From assembly GCA_036362985.1 (NCBI GenBank), contig JAYGXS010000002.1, positions 5,572,599 through 5,636,598 on the forward strand: 64,000 bases of DNA, read 5' to 3'. The position numbers were made by a program, and so were the translations under genes. Under the pieces are notes generated by a model. That model saw only the letters and a list, made by a program, of their open reading frames with translations, was not told where the DNA came from and searched no databases. This document shows, piece by piece, positions 30,504-42,380 of this stretch; position 1 is the stretch's first letter; every line of letters begins with the position of its first letter. The DNA is from Ligula intestinalis. Taxonomy: Eukaryota > Platyhelminthes > Cestoda > Diphyllobothriidea > Diphyllobothriidae.

Positions 30504-31358
30504 CGAATCTACCTTCCATCTTCTTACGGTGCGTATTGATCCTTATTTCCTGCCTTCTCATCATCCCGTTTTTCTCACTCTTGTTTCATTGAAAAATTAT
30601 GCTCTCTTAATGCCCACATTTAGCACTTTCCGCCGCATACATACATATTTACTCGCTCATATTTTAATGTTACCTGTGGACACGTTTGTGATGCAGTTGG
30701 ATAAGCATTAAAAAAGATGTTCTTTGTAAGGATTCTAGACTAACAACATTGCCGCTCGGCAGCAAGTAAGGTTTGCCACCAAACTTCTCTGTCAGAAATT
30801 TCCTTTTAAAACCATACGGCTTGCTACTTTTCACTACTTTGTTTGCCTAGAATAACTGTTGATGATCATTGGGCTGCCGTGCATAGATATCTGGTTGGCA
30901 GACCCGGTAACCAGCAAGGGTGTACGGTGGGCTCAACTCCGGTACTCGGCGATGTTCTCCTGCCCATTGAGATCTTCCCCTCATGTGACCATTAGGGTAT
31001 TGATCAACCACGACGAACTTTTCCTGACATGATTCCAACATCCGATATACATATGCCCGTCAGCCCCCCTCCCGACCCCAGCCCCACACTCGACAGTTTT
31101 TCTCCTTAAAATCCCGCAAAACGGCATTCGACACTTGACTTATGGAGCATGCCTAAGGAGTTTTTTTACTGTCTTTCCCTACCCAACGCTGATCCATTTC
31201 TGGCAGCGCCACAGGTTCTGCATCATAACTATGTACAAAGAGGGAGTTCAAAGGTATTTACCTATGAATTTCCCAAATAAAGCTGAAATTAACTGGACAT
31301 AATCATTTTAAGAAGTCTCATATGCGGTTTGCCTACCTAAGGGTCAACAACATGTAAG
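30504..31358 (+). other. Helitron 3' non-coding region
   Basis: This lies between the helicase stop and the terminal hairpin. I recognise no gene in it. An open frame at 30847-31041 (-) has no family signature. It could be ordinary 3' sequence or captured host DNA. Confidence 0.5.
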
Positions 31359-31391
31359 GAAGCCCAAGGCGAAGCCGGGCTTCTGCGCTAG
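31359..31391 (+). repeat. Helitron 3' terminus (hairpin plus CTAG)
   Basis: GAAGCCC (31359-31365) pairs with GGGCTTC (31377-31383), with an inner GGC/GCC helix and a GAA loop. Four bases later comes CTAG (31388-31391), followed by host T. A GC-rich hairpin just upstream of CTRR-T is the defining Helitron 3' end and acts as the strand-transfer terminator. Confidence 0.85.
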
Positions 31392-31593
31392 TTTCATATA
31401 AAATTAACAAAAAGATGCTAGTCTTTACACATTTATATAGAAAATATGATTTTTTAATAGGTCTAGATGCAAACAGACACTGCCACCGAACATGATGAGT
31501 TCAGACTTCCACAGATAACAAGACAGATGCCTAAACTAAATAAGGAAGTCCGGGATGTCAGAATTAGTGAGTAGCATAAACAAATGTAAATTT

Positions 31594-34500
31594 TTATCTA
31601 TAGGTATTTCCGGGGCGTAGATTATTTCTGCTTCCTTGTACATATAAACGGTAACTCCTAAGAAGATGTTCATCCAGTTTCCGTTTAAACACATCTGTGG
31701 AGTTCACCATTACGACCTCCTCGGGCAGTCCGTTCCAGGCACCGATGACTCGTTGCGAGAACGACTGCTTGCGGACCTCTATATAGGATAGGGTTCCCCG
31801 CATTTTAAGGGAATTCCCACGGAGGTTGGTTGAAGTGGCGAACGCAAAGAAGTCATCAAACTTCAGAGCACACTCCCGATTCCTCACGAGGCGGTACGTC
31901 TGTATGAGGTCAGCGCGGATTTGTCTATACTCAAGGGGAAAACGTTAAGTGCATCTAGTCTACATTCGTAAGATAAATTCATTAGGCCCTTCACAATTTT
32001 CTTTGCCCTTATCTGAATTTTATCCAGCATCTGGTTACCTTTGTGCATCCATGGTCGCCACGCCTGCACACCATATTCCAGATGTGAGCGAACAAATGTT
32101 CCATAGATTATGCCGAATAGATATTTGTTTATGTCGAAAAAAGTTCGCCTAATGGCAAACAAACACTGGTCACCCTCTTGGCAGTCGCAGCACACTCTAA
32201 AGATGGCTTCAGGGATGGCACGATAGCCATACCCAGATCTTTTTGTTCATTGACGTTCGACCAGCACCTTTCATCTAGTACGTAGTTGTGTGAGTCATCC
32301 GTTGCGCTTTCTTTCTTCGTATTGAGCCGCAATGTGACACACTTCTCAAAGTTAAACCACATTAACCGTTTTTGGACCATTCACCTAGGCGGTCAAGACC
32401 GTCTGGCAGACTTTGTTCAGCATAAGCGTTTCTGATGGGTTACCATATCTTAGTATCATCTGCAAACAAGACTCCATTGCTGACCTGTCCATCTCTACAG
32501 TCGTTGACGTAGATTAGGAACAATAGTGGCCCAAGAATGGAGCCCTGAGGCACTCCACTCGCATGTGGTACATAAGAGGATTTTGCGTTTCCGACGCAGA
32601 TGAATTGCGATCAGCCTATGAGGAAATCTCCTACCCTATTTAGTTAATTCCCACTTATCCCGGATTCGCCAACATTGTAGAGTAGCCATTGGTGAGGGAC
32701 ACTATCGAAAACTTTTGTAAAGTCTATGTAACTGACATTTATGGTGGTATTTTCGTCTAATGACCTGGACCACTGCTCCATAGAATAAAGCATATTGGTC
32801 AGGCAGGATTGGTTTCCTCGAAACCAATGTTGGGCACCATCAAAGAAGTCTTTTTCTTCGAGGAACTTCATAATGGCCTTTTTATGATATTTTGCATAAC
32901 TTTAAAACAGATTTAAGTTAGGCTCACTGGTCGATAGTTGGTCGCACTGGTTCTGGATCCACCCTTGTGAATAAGGTATATGTTCGCAACTTTCCAATCG
33001 GATGGGAGGAGGCCTCGATCAAAGGACAACTGAAAAATGTGCGTAAGTGGTCTGGAAAGTTCCGAAGCCAAACCTTGCAGTACCTTTGCTGGTATTTTGC
33101 TTGGACCCGGAGACTTAGCTTCATTAAGCGCACGAAGTTCATTCCTTACATCTTCTTCTGTGAAAAGGAGGTCCTCCATGATTTTGCCATTACTCTCTGC
33201 ATGGAAGTCGGTCGGATTAAAATGCATTTGCTTAGTGAAAACAGATGCAAAAAACTTGCTAAGGTGTTCTGCTTTTTCGAGATTGCCTATAATTTCCTCA
33301 TTATTTTCACCTTTTAGTACTGCAAGTATGTCTTAGATTTTACCGTGCTGTTGATGTAACTGTAGAGCACCTTTGGATTCGTTACGGCCCGCTCGATAAT
33401 TTTCGCTTCGTAGTCTTTCCGCGCTTTTCGAATGTTTGATCTAACCTCGTTCCGCTTTTGGCGAAATTCTTCGTAGTGTGAAGGCTGGCGTGTTGATGCG
33501 TACCTTCTCCAGAGTTTGTTCTTGTGGTTTATTTGGCTCTTCAGATCTTGTGTTAACCAGGGGGTCTGCTCGCCTTTTGTACTTTTTTTCTGCGGACAGT
33601 TTCGATGCATAACTTCGCGTATAAGATCCCTGACAGGGTTCCAGTCGGCATCTTGACTACCGGTGAGAAGGTCACACCAATTTATTGCTGCTAGTTCATT
33701 TCTCATTGCGGTGTAATTTCAGCGCCAGAAGTCTAACCGAACCTCCGTATTTATCGGTTGATTGGTGTTTGAAGCATATTTTCACAGGATACATGATACA
33801 TCTTTCCAAGAGGCGCGATCGGCCTAATTTCGCTTGTATCAAGCGGGTCTTTCGATAATACGAGGTCCAAACATTTGGCTGTTTGTATTTCTTTTATTTT
33901 TGCTGGGAATCCAACATTCTGCACGAGAGAGATGTCTCCCGTTAGCTTTAAGAATATGGAGCTAAAAGACTCATGAGAACCCTTAACTGATAGCTCATCC
34001 TAGTTAATCAGTGGGGCGTTAAAAGCTCCAGTGATCAGCGCATTTCCATTTTTAGCCAATTCATGCATTAGTCCAAACAAGGTCTCGCCACTCTCTGGAG
34101 ATTTATTTGGCGGTCTATAGGCAGTTATGCAATGTAAAGTGGGTGCACCACGCGTTTTCAGTTTAAGCCACAGCGCTTCACAATCATGAGAGGAACCAAT
34201 TTTGCGTTCTGACGCAAGGATGCCCTTCTTGACAAACACTGTTATTCCTCCTTCCCTCCTTTGTATCCGGTCCCGACGAAAAACTTGGCACTCTTTGGGT
34301 ACAATTTCGGCATCCACTACGTCGGCCTGTAGCCAGGTCTCTGTAATGGATATGACATCCGGCTGTAGGTCAGCTATACAAACTTTGAGCTCGTCAATCT
34401 TCTGAAGCAAACTCTGTGCGTTCGTATAAAGAAAGCGCAGCTTCGCCGGCATAGAGTTCTGAGCGATTTGTGGGTCGAGGGAGCCGGAAGGTCTCTGCGA

Positions 34501-34704
34501 ATTAGCTACTTTATTGCCTGAGTTTTGGTCTGCTTTTTGACTGTAAAATTCAGCGTTATTGGCTGTCTCCAGAGGAATGACCTCTGGGCGGTGATGATTT
34601 CCCTGTTCATTATTCGCAGGTTCCTCTCGCCCGCATTGGATCTTCTGTGGAGTTCGGTTTTCAGTGCCCTCCACTTCTCCCTCTCGGCCGGCGAGTACTC
34701 CCAT
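31594..34704 (-). pseudogene. CR1-like ORF2: APE endonuclease plus reverse transcriptase
   Basis: The endonuclease part (34704-33900) has FLYTNAQSLL, VISITETWL (catalytic Glu), VFVKKG and GAFNAP (GDFNAP in active relatives; the Asp is lost). The RT part shows EAKSPGPSKIPAKVLQ, the INVSYIDFTKVFDSVPHQ block (motif A), GVPQGSILGPLLFLIYVND (motif B), FADDTKIW (motif C, Asp pair kept) and HLEYGVQAWRP, ending with FSQRVIGAWNGLPEEVV and TAA near 31594. At least ten stops or frameshifts split it. ORF2 opens inside the end of ORF1 (overlap 34661-34704). This and ORF1 form the most complete CR1-like element in the window. Confidence 0.9.
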
Positions 34705-35881
34705 TGAAAAACACCGCTGGGTACTTGTTCCGTAGTTGCGATTTTCTGTTCAACACTGGCTTTGGCTGTTTTTCGTGCTTGAGTATAAATTTTATTGGTC
34801 CGGGTTGACACGAGTCCGTATATGGACCCTTATTCAGGCCCATCATAAATGCTTTTAGGACGGGGAACACCATTTCTTCATTTTCATGTAGGAGAAATTT
34901 AATGTATCCACGGAATAAATCCAAACCATGGTCAATTCTATTCTTTGGGGTCTCCGAAGAAGATTCAGGCATGCCTTGTATGACGATGCACTGGCTGTGA
35001 TTAAAAAACGGGCTATGAGTTTTATTAGTGGACTCTACCGACGTGTGGGTATCCTGGACTTGGGCTGTGAGATCCCTAAGCTCCGGCATTTGATAATTGG
35101 GAGGACCCGACAGATCCTCTTTTGTGCTAATGCCACCTTTTTGTGTGGTATTCGGTGGCATCTTTGGCTTTTTGGGAGACGCAACCAGACTAGTTCTTAC
35201 TGGTATCTTAGACACCGCCTGCGTGGTTTTTGGGACTGCGCTAAGCACAACACCTTTTGAGAAAGCAAAATGTTCAGTCCCTTCATCGTGGTCTGCTAGT
35301 CTAATGGCGGCACAATCTACCTCTTGGCCCAACGTATAGGGTTCTACTCCCGTGTCTTCTACATTTTCGTGGATTTCCAACTCTTTGACTAGGTCGAGTT
35401 CCACTACTGGTTCTGCTGTAGTTTGCTTATGGTGTATGGAAACCTCCTCTGTTTTCTTCGTCTTGGCCTTTTCTCGGCTTTCAATCGTCTCCGACATCAA
35501 GCCATGCGTTAGAAAATGCAAAAGCAACTTCAGTTCTGCTAATTTTGATTAAAGGCATACCATATCCTTCTGCATGACGGAAAATGCTTTGGAAAGTTCC
35601 ATGTCTGATATGCCATCTCGGTCTTCGTACTTTGTGTCTATTGAGATCCAAGGACTTCTAGGCCTTTTAGCAGAGCGCGATTTCGTTGCGCCAACCATGT
35701 GGTTTCTACCCTCAAAATTGCAATTTGGGCTCATATCCTGAATTAAATCAGTGGAAACCGTGTGTTCTCTTGGTCTAATGGTAACGACCGATGCCCGCGA
35801 ACCACGGGTTTTGGATTCAAATCCCACTCGTGGCAGACATTTTACACGTTGCGCTGTACGTTTAGTTTTGCTTCCCATCAT
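34661..35881 (-). pseudogene. CR1-like ORF1 with one in-frame stop
   Basis: One frame runs from ATG at 35881 to 34661, broken only by TAA at 35549-35551. Residues about 15-39 are antisense to a tRNA-like unit (35764-35836). After the stop come a leucine-rich helix (LAELKLLLHFL), an acidic middle (VVELDLVKELEIHENVEDTG) and the conserved C-terminal domain (HSQCIVIQGMPESSSETP; DLFRGYIKFLL; KFILKHEKQPKPVLNRKSQL). ORF1 proteins of this class bind element RNA. The same TAA is present in the inverted copy at about 62595, so the lesion predates that duplication. Confidence 0.75.
35764..35836 (+). repeat. tRNA-like A/B-box unit antisense to ORF1
   Basis: A box TGGTCTAATGG at 35771-35781 and a one-base-longer B box GGATTCAAATCC at 35813-35824. 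The head GTTCTC(T/G)(T/G)GGTCTAATGG resembles tRNA-derived SINE heads. It does not fold as a full tRNA. The inverted partner is at 61689-61760. Confidence 0.5.
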
Positions 35882-36230
35882 AGATCGAAGTAAAGTTAAA
35901 CGATAATAAAGCTCTATGCAATATGTATAAAGCAGTTAGCTGTATGGAAAGGATATTGGACCGACTCAGCCGTTTGTAGATAGCTGAAATCTCTGAGAAT
36001 TGTTGATGGAAGGCGGTCACGCAGATGCTGCTCGTTTTGACTAGTGCCTGTCGTGGCTTCTGAGGCTGGGGATGTTGTGAAAACGAATCCAATGGCTAAT
36101 AACGAGTGTCCGCCAGAGTGCTAGCTGGTCCGAAATCCCGAAATCCCGAAAATAGTATTTCCAATGGAGGACGAGAAATTCGAACCGCAATTTGAACCGC
36201 AATTTTTTCGATCTGCATGAGAAAAACACG
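35882..36230 (-). mobile_element. 5'-UTR of the CR1-like element
   Basis: Non-coding sequence upstream of ORF1; it recurs inverted at about 61300-61642. Weak similarity to 1717-2228 suggests a shared family 5'-UTR. The exact 5' end of the element is not visible because both copies continue in common beyond it. Confidence 0.5.
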
Positions 36231-36309
36231 TTTGTTGTTGCGCAATCGATTATTTACATCAAAATGTAGACTGTACCAGTACAAGCAAACATGCTTACAT
36301 CACGAAGTA

Positions 36310-36395
36310 ACTGAGAAGAAGACGATGCAATCGCTGCCATAAGAATTTATTCACACGACGTTTTGAAGTCCGTCGCAGATTCTTCATGGGAGACT
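36310..36395 (-). mobile_element. Degraded PLE terminal repeat
   Basis: Contains GAGAAGAAGACGATGCAATCGCTG, ATTTATTC and ACGTTTTGAAGTCCGTCGCAGATTCTTCATGGG, the PLE end signature. The hammerhead-like core (36357-36390) is ruined: CUGAUGA reads CCCAUGA and GAAA reads AAAA. Its partner is at 61084-61160 (+). Confidence 0.55.
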
Positions 36396-37810
36396 ATAGA
36401 ATAAGCAATAGTTACCAATAAGTATAAGTGTTTTCTCTGAAGTTCTTTTTTACACTACACAATGGATCGCTACGCTCAGTTAAGAAATACTGATATTCTT
36501 AATTTGTCTAACTAAATCTTTCGCCCTCTTGACTGTTATTTATATAGTCCAGTTCATCTCTACGTAAGGAAAATAATTTGAAATTCTAATTTTTTAATTG
36601 ATTACGACGGCGTTTCGGACACATACTTACTAAAGAATATAGTCTTTCTTTTAACTACTAAGAATCTTAGCTTGCGCCCAACATAGAACTGAAAAGCTCC
36701 ACATTCTAACAAACAAATTAGTATGCCCAAACCCTTAAGAGTCAATGCCACAGACCAAGTTAGTATTTCAAGTTAAAAAGACTAATACGTAAAGGACATT
36801 CTATTTCGTCGTTTATTATTTGCCTCTATTGGACACCATTTATATGTTGCACAATGTTTCCCTGTTAAGCAGTACGATAGTACGGAGTTACGGATAATTC
36901 TTCCTTAAAGTATTCCTCTTACAATTTTGTAGCAATTACTACTTCTTTGAATTTTCTTACTAAGAATTGATTTGCTTTCAGTTATTTATAATCACGAATG
37001 CTTGAACAATTCAATTTGGCCCGACCTTATTTACATCATGATACAGACCCCACATTTCAAGGAGTTTTTGCAGACGCTGACGGAGAGCTCTGTACTTTTG
37101 CAAATCATAAAGTTACCAGCTATTTAGCCAAAATCCCAAAAACCATACCTCACTAGCTTAGGTATCCATACTACAGGTAGTGGAACACTCTATAATGGTG
37201 CTAGAGAGGAAGGCAAACTGACTTCCCATGTATTGTTTATTATACGTTGGCGGCTTTGATAGTTGTCGTAGCTGGGAGTCAACACCATTAATAGGTTGAA
37301 TCCCGAGCAGCAATAGGAGGCAGAAATCACCGGAAAAATAGGCTTTATTGTTTATAGAGTTGTGCGCGCAAACAGTATTTGCCGCCAGCGAGGACCAGAT
37401 GTCCTCAGACGGCGTTAGTTTAGCTGTTGTTAGATTTGTGAAGCATGGTTCATATTGCTGAATAATTGATACGCGTAACGGTAATATAACGGCAGTGTTT
37501 CTAAGGGATTAATTCGCACGTGCCAATAGGAACTACATGCTCCAGTAGCTTATCACCGCCAAAGACTGCTTGCACCTACGTGCGTCCTAGGTAAACTCGG
37601 TTGATTGCCGCGGGATAGTGTGCCATGCATTATATGAGTTCATGGTTTACCTAGACCTTTGTGAGAAAATCGTGTGACTTTGAACTCCATGAGTAGCGAA
37701 GCAATTAACATGACCAAGCAACAGTGGCGTCCCAAAGATAGGATTACGTCTCCGCATCGAAAACGTTTTTGTGATTTTAAAATTGTGGTTTCCCCTTTGG
37801 GAAGCCTAGT
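36396..37810. other. Unassigned part of the left arm
   Basis: No gene or known element is recognisable; its only supported property is near-identity to about 59700-61080 in inverted orientation. Confidence 0.5.
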
Positions 37811-38161
37811 GTGTTTCAAGTCATCAAATGTGGAACCATCAAAATTTGGTCTCTAACAAAAACTGATCGCAAAACTGCGAAAATCACATTTGAATGTCAA
37901 AAAGGAACTCTCACATGCGGACCACTCTCATCGTGTGATTTCTCGCCGCGAGATTTCAACGCCACCATACGGCTATCGGTTCTTCGTTATGCTGTGACAC
38001 TGGTGCTCACCGGATGCAGGAACGGGCATCCCCTTTGGCCAACAACTGCGCATAAATCTGTTCTGTGCAGTATGCAGCCAGGTGGCAGCCCCATCTTTAA
38101 CATGCACCTGCCTCTGCCGCAGTTTTTGATGTTAATCGGCCGGGCTAAAGCAGAAGTGTAG
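37811..38161 (+). other. Open frame of 116 codons shared by both arms
   Basis: This frame begins with GTG, not ATG, and encodes no recognised domain. It stays open in the partner at 59347-59697 (-). I count about ten replacement and four silent differences between the two, the ratio expected without protein constraint. It is probably not a gene; it could be the remnant of an unknown mobile-element ORF. Confidence 0.25.
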
Positions 38162-38276
38162 CCAAAGGCCTAAAGTACAGTGCAGTGCTTTCAGGTCACC
38201 AGAAACTTATTTTTTAGGCTAATGCATAGGGAAAATTAGGACTTCTATCTGACCCGAAATAAGTTCGGAACTGTTA

Positions 38277-38405
38277 CGATTACCTATGACTAAGGATTCC
38301 CGACGGAATCCGAAACGTCAGGCAAATAAAACTCTTGTTCCAGTGATCGCATCTTCATCTTCTGAACTGCTTCCTTGGACTCGAATATTCGCTACTATTG
38401 GCTAT
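38277..38405 (+). mobile_element. PLE terminal-repeat fragment
   Basis: Contains ACCTATGACTAAGGATTCCCG, GGAATCCGAAACGTCAGGC, a GTTCCAGTGATCGCATCTTC block and ATATTCGCTACTATTGGCTA, matching the right end of the 16.7-17.8 kb PLE. It starts exactly at the outer breakpoint of the inverted duplication. Confidence 0.65.
38283..38319 (+). ncRNA. Hammerhead-like motif, core-altered
   Basis: CTATGAC, perfect 7-bp stem II (GGATTCC/GGAATCC), GAAACGTC. Same core variant as at 16732 and 17671. Confidence 0.4.
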
Positions 38406-38869
38406 ATATTGTGTATATGTTACCACGAAGGTAATGTAAAGAAAGCCTTTACATTTATATGCTAATTAAGTAAATGATTTGTGCGCGTTAGTAGAAAAAA
38501 AAGAATTGTGCAGTGGTATCAGAAAATTTGTTTCTCAGACTGTTGGCGAGGCCAGTTGTCCTGCGTCATAGGATGAAAATAGGAGCAGACAGTAAAAAAA
38601 CTCCTCAGGGATTTTTAGGAGAAAAGCTGTCACTCTTGTGGGGGTAATGCGTGGGATTAGGGAGAAAAAAAGGGAGTTCCAACTGTGGGCATTGCAAAGG
38701 TTCCCAGGATAATCACCGTGTGGAAGCCGCGTCCTGATTCTTCCTTGCTGATTGCAAAGTCCGCCAACGGAACTGGAAAAACAAAGACATCAGTCCAGAT
38801 CATCGACAGTCCACTTTGGGTCGAACAAAGGGTATATGTTTAGGCTGAGATGATCGCTAGCTGCCTTTG

Positions 38870-41470
38870 GCGCAATGGTAAGAGGTTGAGATTCGACAGC
38901 CGTGTTTCATAAGGCTGCGAGGCCTGCCCCATAACAAGTTTGGTTGCGCGCCGTTTTACCTTTTCCAGGATGTTGATGTCTTTCGTGGCCTAGGGTCTCC
39001 AAGCTTGGATAGCGGATTCTAGGTGCGGTCGTACGAAGGTTCCGAAGACTTTTGTGAAGCACTCTTCATTGAAGGTAGAAAAAGCGCGTTTGACGAGGTA
39101 TAGGATCGACATCGTGGACTTGGCTACCTTTGTGCAATGCAGGGAGGGTTTAAGCGAGGGTGTGATCCAGACTCGCAAGTCTTTCTGGGCGTTCACTTCC
39201 TTCAATGGTATGTCATTCAGTCGGTAAGCCGTGCCGTTTGAAGAACCGAATTTGCCAACTCGAATGGTGGTGCACTTGCTCTCATTGAACGGTAAGAGCC
39301 AGTCCGCCGACCATTTTTGAAGTCTATTTAAATTTTCCTGTAAGTGCACTTCGTCAGCCACAGTTCGAATTTCGCTCCAAAGTTTTATATCATCGGCAAA
39401 CCTGGCGATACCACAATCCAGTTCGTGGACACAGTCGTTGATGTAGATAAAAAAACAAGAAAGGGCCGAGAACGGAGCCTTGGGGAACACCACTCTCAAC
39501 CTCAACCTTGGCTGACTGTTTGTCGCTGATGTGGACAGTTTGCGAGCGACCCATTAGGAAGCTTTTTATCCACGTAAGGAGCCTACCCCTTACTCCTATG
39601 CGACTGAGTTTATAAAGGCGTTGGTGCGGCACGCTACCGAAAGCCTTGTTGAAGTCAATATAGACAGCGTGCACTGAGTTTCCACTATTCACTGCCTCAT
39701 TCCACCGTTCTTAACAGTAGAGCAAGGTTGTTGCGCAGGACCTACCATGCTGAGCATCCGATAGCAGATGGTTTTGTTCTAGGAAATGCATAAGTTGTTG
39801 CTTGATAATTTTTCCACGATTTTGCAACAGATTGCAGTAAGGCTGAGCAATCGGTAGTTATTCACTGAGACCCGGCTTTCCCCTTTGTATAGCGACGTAA
39901 TCCTCGCGGATTTCCAATCTAGTGGTGGGCATCCAGCCTCGACGGAGGTTTGGAAGAGCATAGAGAGTGGTTTGGCCAACTCATTGGTAAGCTACCTCAA
40001 AATCTTGGCCGGTACGTCGTCGGGACCTGGTGACTTAGATTCTTTTAACCTTAAGAGTTCCTTAAGAACATCAGCCTCGGGGAATTAGACAATCTCATCT
40101 ATTGTATCCGCTTCGGTGTCGTCGGTGAGGTGATCGTATGCCGTTTCATTTGTGAAGACTGACCTGAAACATTTAGAAAGATGATCGGCCTTTGCTTCAT
40201 CATCTATCGATTCTCTTCCCTCAGCGGTCCTCAGCAGAGGTATCGGATCCATGTTTTTGGTACACTGCTTGAAGTAACTGTAAAACAGTTTGGGGTTCAC
40301 TGTGGCCCGGTTTAGCAAGTCTGCTTCGAAAGCCCATTTTGTTTTGAGAATAAGACCCTTGACCCGGTTTCTCTGAGTTTTGTAGGCACTGACAGATGCA
40401 GGAGTCCTGTCTGCTATCATTTTTTCCACAGATTCCGCTTTTTGTTCACTTCTATTTTTAAGCTCTGCGTAAACCATCGCGGTCTAGTGGTCACCTTTTT
40501 TCGCGAAATTGGACAGTGGTTTTCGATGAGTCTGTGCAGTGTGTTTCGGAACGCTTCCCAGTCCGCATTTATGTTTCCAGAAAAAAAGGTTCCCACTCGG
40601 TGCGCGTGAGTTTGGTCTTCATTCGATCGAAATCGCCTCGCCAAAGATTTCTTCTGGCTGTTGAGGGTCTCTCCGGTATTGAGAATAACGAGTACTCCCA
40701 TAGCAGTACAACATTGTCGCTTTTACCTAGTGGTGGGAGACATGACACATCGTCGATGCTGTCCTGCGATTTCGTGAGAACTAGGTCCAGACAGTTTAAC
40801 TGTTGGCCATCGCGCATCCGTGTTGGAAAAGTGACGTTTTGCGTGAGAAATAACTTTAGAGTCATGCTCAGAAGGCGGCTGTCGAAGGTTAGATCGGAGC
40901 TATGTGCGCAGGCTGCACCCCAGTCGATGTGAGGCGCGTTATAGTCCCCAAAATCAGGATGTCCGATCGTGCAGAAATCTTTTCCAGCTCCTCTACCAAA
41001 GAGGCCCCCACTACGGGCTCTATTCTCGGTGGTCGGTAGAGTGTCAGGACATCGAGGTTGGGTGCACCTGGTACTTTAATAGACAGCCAGATGGCCTTGG
41101 AAGTACACGCCAGTTCATCCATTTTGTCTAAAACTGTGTGTCCATTTTTCACTTATGTTGCTATGCCACTGCCTTGACGGCCTTCTCTGTCTTTTCTGAA
41201 CAGTTGATAGCCAGGCATGGATACCTTGTCATCGGCTACCTTTTTAGACAGCTAAGTTTCCGTTATTGAAACTATATCTGGTGATAATTCAAAGGCATGA
41301 ATCTTCAGCTCGTCTAGCTTTGAAAGCATACTCTGTGCATTTGTGTACATGAAAATTAACTTTCTGTTTGCTCGAGAAGTGGTTATAGTTAAGCTCTCCC
41401 CGCCCCTTACCGGGTCGACTGTGCGGTCATCCGGAGAGCAGGTGTTAAGCTGCTGGCTGTTGGATTAGCA
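38870..41470 (-). pseudogene. CR1-like ORF2: endonuclease and reverse transcriptase
   Basis: The endonuclease (about 41350-40570) has FMYTNAQSMLSKLDELKIHA, DIVSITET, the LTLYRPPRIEP block and LNCLDLVLTKSQDSIDDVSC. The RT has LKESKSPGPDDVPAKILR, SVNNYRLLSLTAICCKIVEK, YIDFNKAFGSVPHQRLY (motif A), SGVPQGSVLGPFLFFYLHQ (motif B, then a frameshift) and FADDIKLW (motif C), reaching LESAIQAWRP at 38990 and decaying by about 38870. Several stops and at least three frameshifts are visible. ORF1 is missing: a PLE endonuclease fragment abuts at about 41470-41485. It is a different subfamily from the 31.6-36.2 kb element. Confidence 0.88.
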
Positions 41471-41484
41471 GCTTTTGACCAAGG

Positions 41485-42033
41485 TTACTGCGGCGCAGCG
41501 ACGAAGTTCTTATGGGCACACAAGATCGGTCTACGTAGCCTGATGGTGGCCGCTTCTGCCAAAGCGCACAGACGCTGTCCAAAAATTTTTGGGTAGCCTG
41601 GGGGTACCTTGTAGATCACTCGGAAGGCCTCTTGATCATCCACCCCATGGTCTGAGTCTACAAGGTGCGCTAGAATGAAACTATTCACACCCTTTAGTAG
41701 ACCCTTCCCTAGCCATGCTTGAATGTGTTTTCGTACTCTTTTGGACAAACGCCGGCTCGTGCGACCAATATATACCGCCCCACAGGAGCAGGTAAATTAA
41801 TATTTGTACATGGAGGTGGTCTGTTATGGCAGTTTGTCCTTGATATTTCCGTATGGGATGGGAGTCGTCGAGAGCAGTAAATGGGCATTGGCTGCTGGGA
41901 AGGCAGTTGCTACGGCTTGACTCAGGCGCCTCCTTAGGAGTTCGCTCGTTCTGTCCCGTTGAAATGGGACCCTGATGAACATGCGCTTTTTCTCTGCGGT
42001 TGACACTGCGGGTTTTGGTGGCTTGGTTACCAT
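41485..42033 (-). pseudogene. PLE endonuclease of a second family
   Basis: A single frame of about 183 codons with two in-frame stops (near 41824 and 41795). It encodes IRVPFQRDRTSELLRRRL, then a GIY-YIG-type core CSCGAVYIGRTSRRLSKRV (about 41735-41790), then FILAHLVDSDHGVDD and an AEAATIRLRRPILCAHKN C-terminus. This layout is common to flatworm PLEs and differs clearly from the CGQSNYVGETG type elsewhere in the window. No terminal repeat is attached; it sits between CR1-like sequence and the repeat at 42.17 kb. Confidence 0.7.
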
Positions 42034-42164
42034 ATAAAATCAAAGGCCTGATAAAAATTATCGAAAAAGACGTATATTCGCCATTTCATCTTCTGAAATT
42101 TTCAAGCGGAATTTTCGCAAAAATAATAAGTATTTATAAAATAGCCATATCTAGGAAAAATCAG

Positions 42165-42380
42165 TTTTGTATTCGCAAGAATATAGCCGATCGTGGAATT
42201 AATTTACTTAGGCGGAAAATAATTCAATATCAGGAGAAAAGTAAGCTCCTTCATCTTTAGTCGAATTGAACAGTTTATTTTCAGTTAAGTTGAAGAAATT
42301 GTCAACAGTCTCCAATTTCATTGTGCCATTACCTGTGAAAAAGGTAATATACACATAAATTCGTAAACAAAAGATTTAGA
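42165..42380 (+). repeat. Unclassified dispersed repeat, copy 2
   Basis: Partner of 3690-3900 on the same strand. Confidence 0.4.

Larger units (their letters stand above)
23578..31391 (+). mobile_element. Helitron, decayed; 5' end undetermined
   Basis: This rolling-circle transposon spans a Rep/helicase gene (23578-30503) and a 3' non-coding region ending in a classical terminus at 31359-31391. It is interrupted by a PLE (27853-29975) and an assembly gap (26463-26562). The gene encodes, in order, a basic N-terminal repeat region, the Helitron-like N domain with zinc-finger-like CGHC and MCC motifs, the HUH/Y2 Rep nuclease and a PIF1-family helicase. Multiple stops and frameshifts make it non-autonomous. 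The start given is the gene start, not the element start. Confidence 0.85.
34137..38276 (+). repeat. Left arm of a large inverted duplication
   Basis: This matches 59232-64000 in inverted orientation. The outer breakpoint at 38276 is sharp: AGTTCGGAACTGTTA ends the homology, and its partner starts at 59232. The inner limit is set only by the window edge, since the right arm runs off at 64000 opposite 34137. Content: CR1-like endonuclease start, ORF1 and 5'-UTR, a degraded PLE end (36310-36395), about 1.4 kb of unassigned sequence and an open frame at 37811-38161. Identity by eye is about 96% near the outer end and about 90-93% in the CR1 part. Confidence 0.85.

Noticed and set aside
35764..35836. 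Functional tRNA gene
   Set aside because: The B box is one base too long and the acceptor stem does not pair.
37811..38161. 116-codon frame open in both inverted arms, as a conserved gene
   Set aside because: It starts with GTG, has no recognisable domain, and replacement differences outnumber silent ones about ten to four between copies, so there is no sign of protein constraint.
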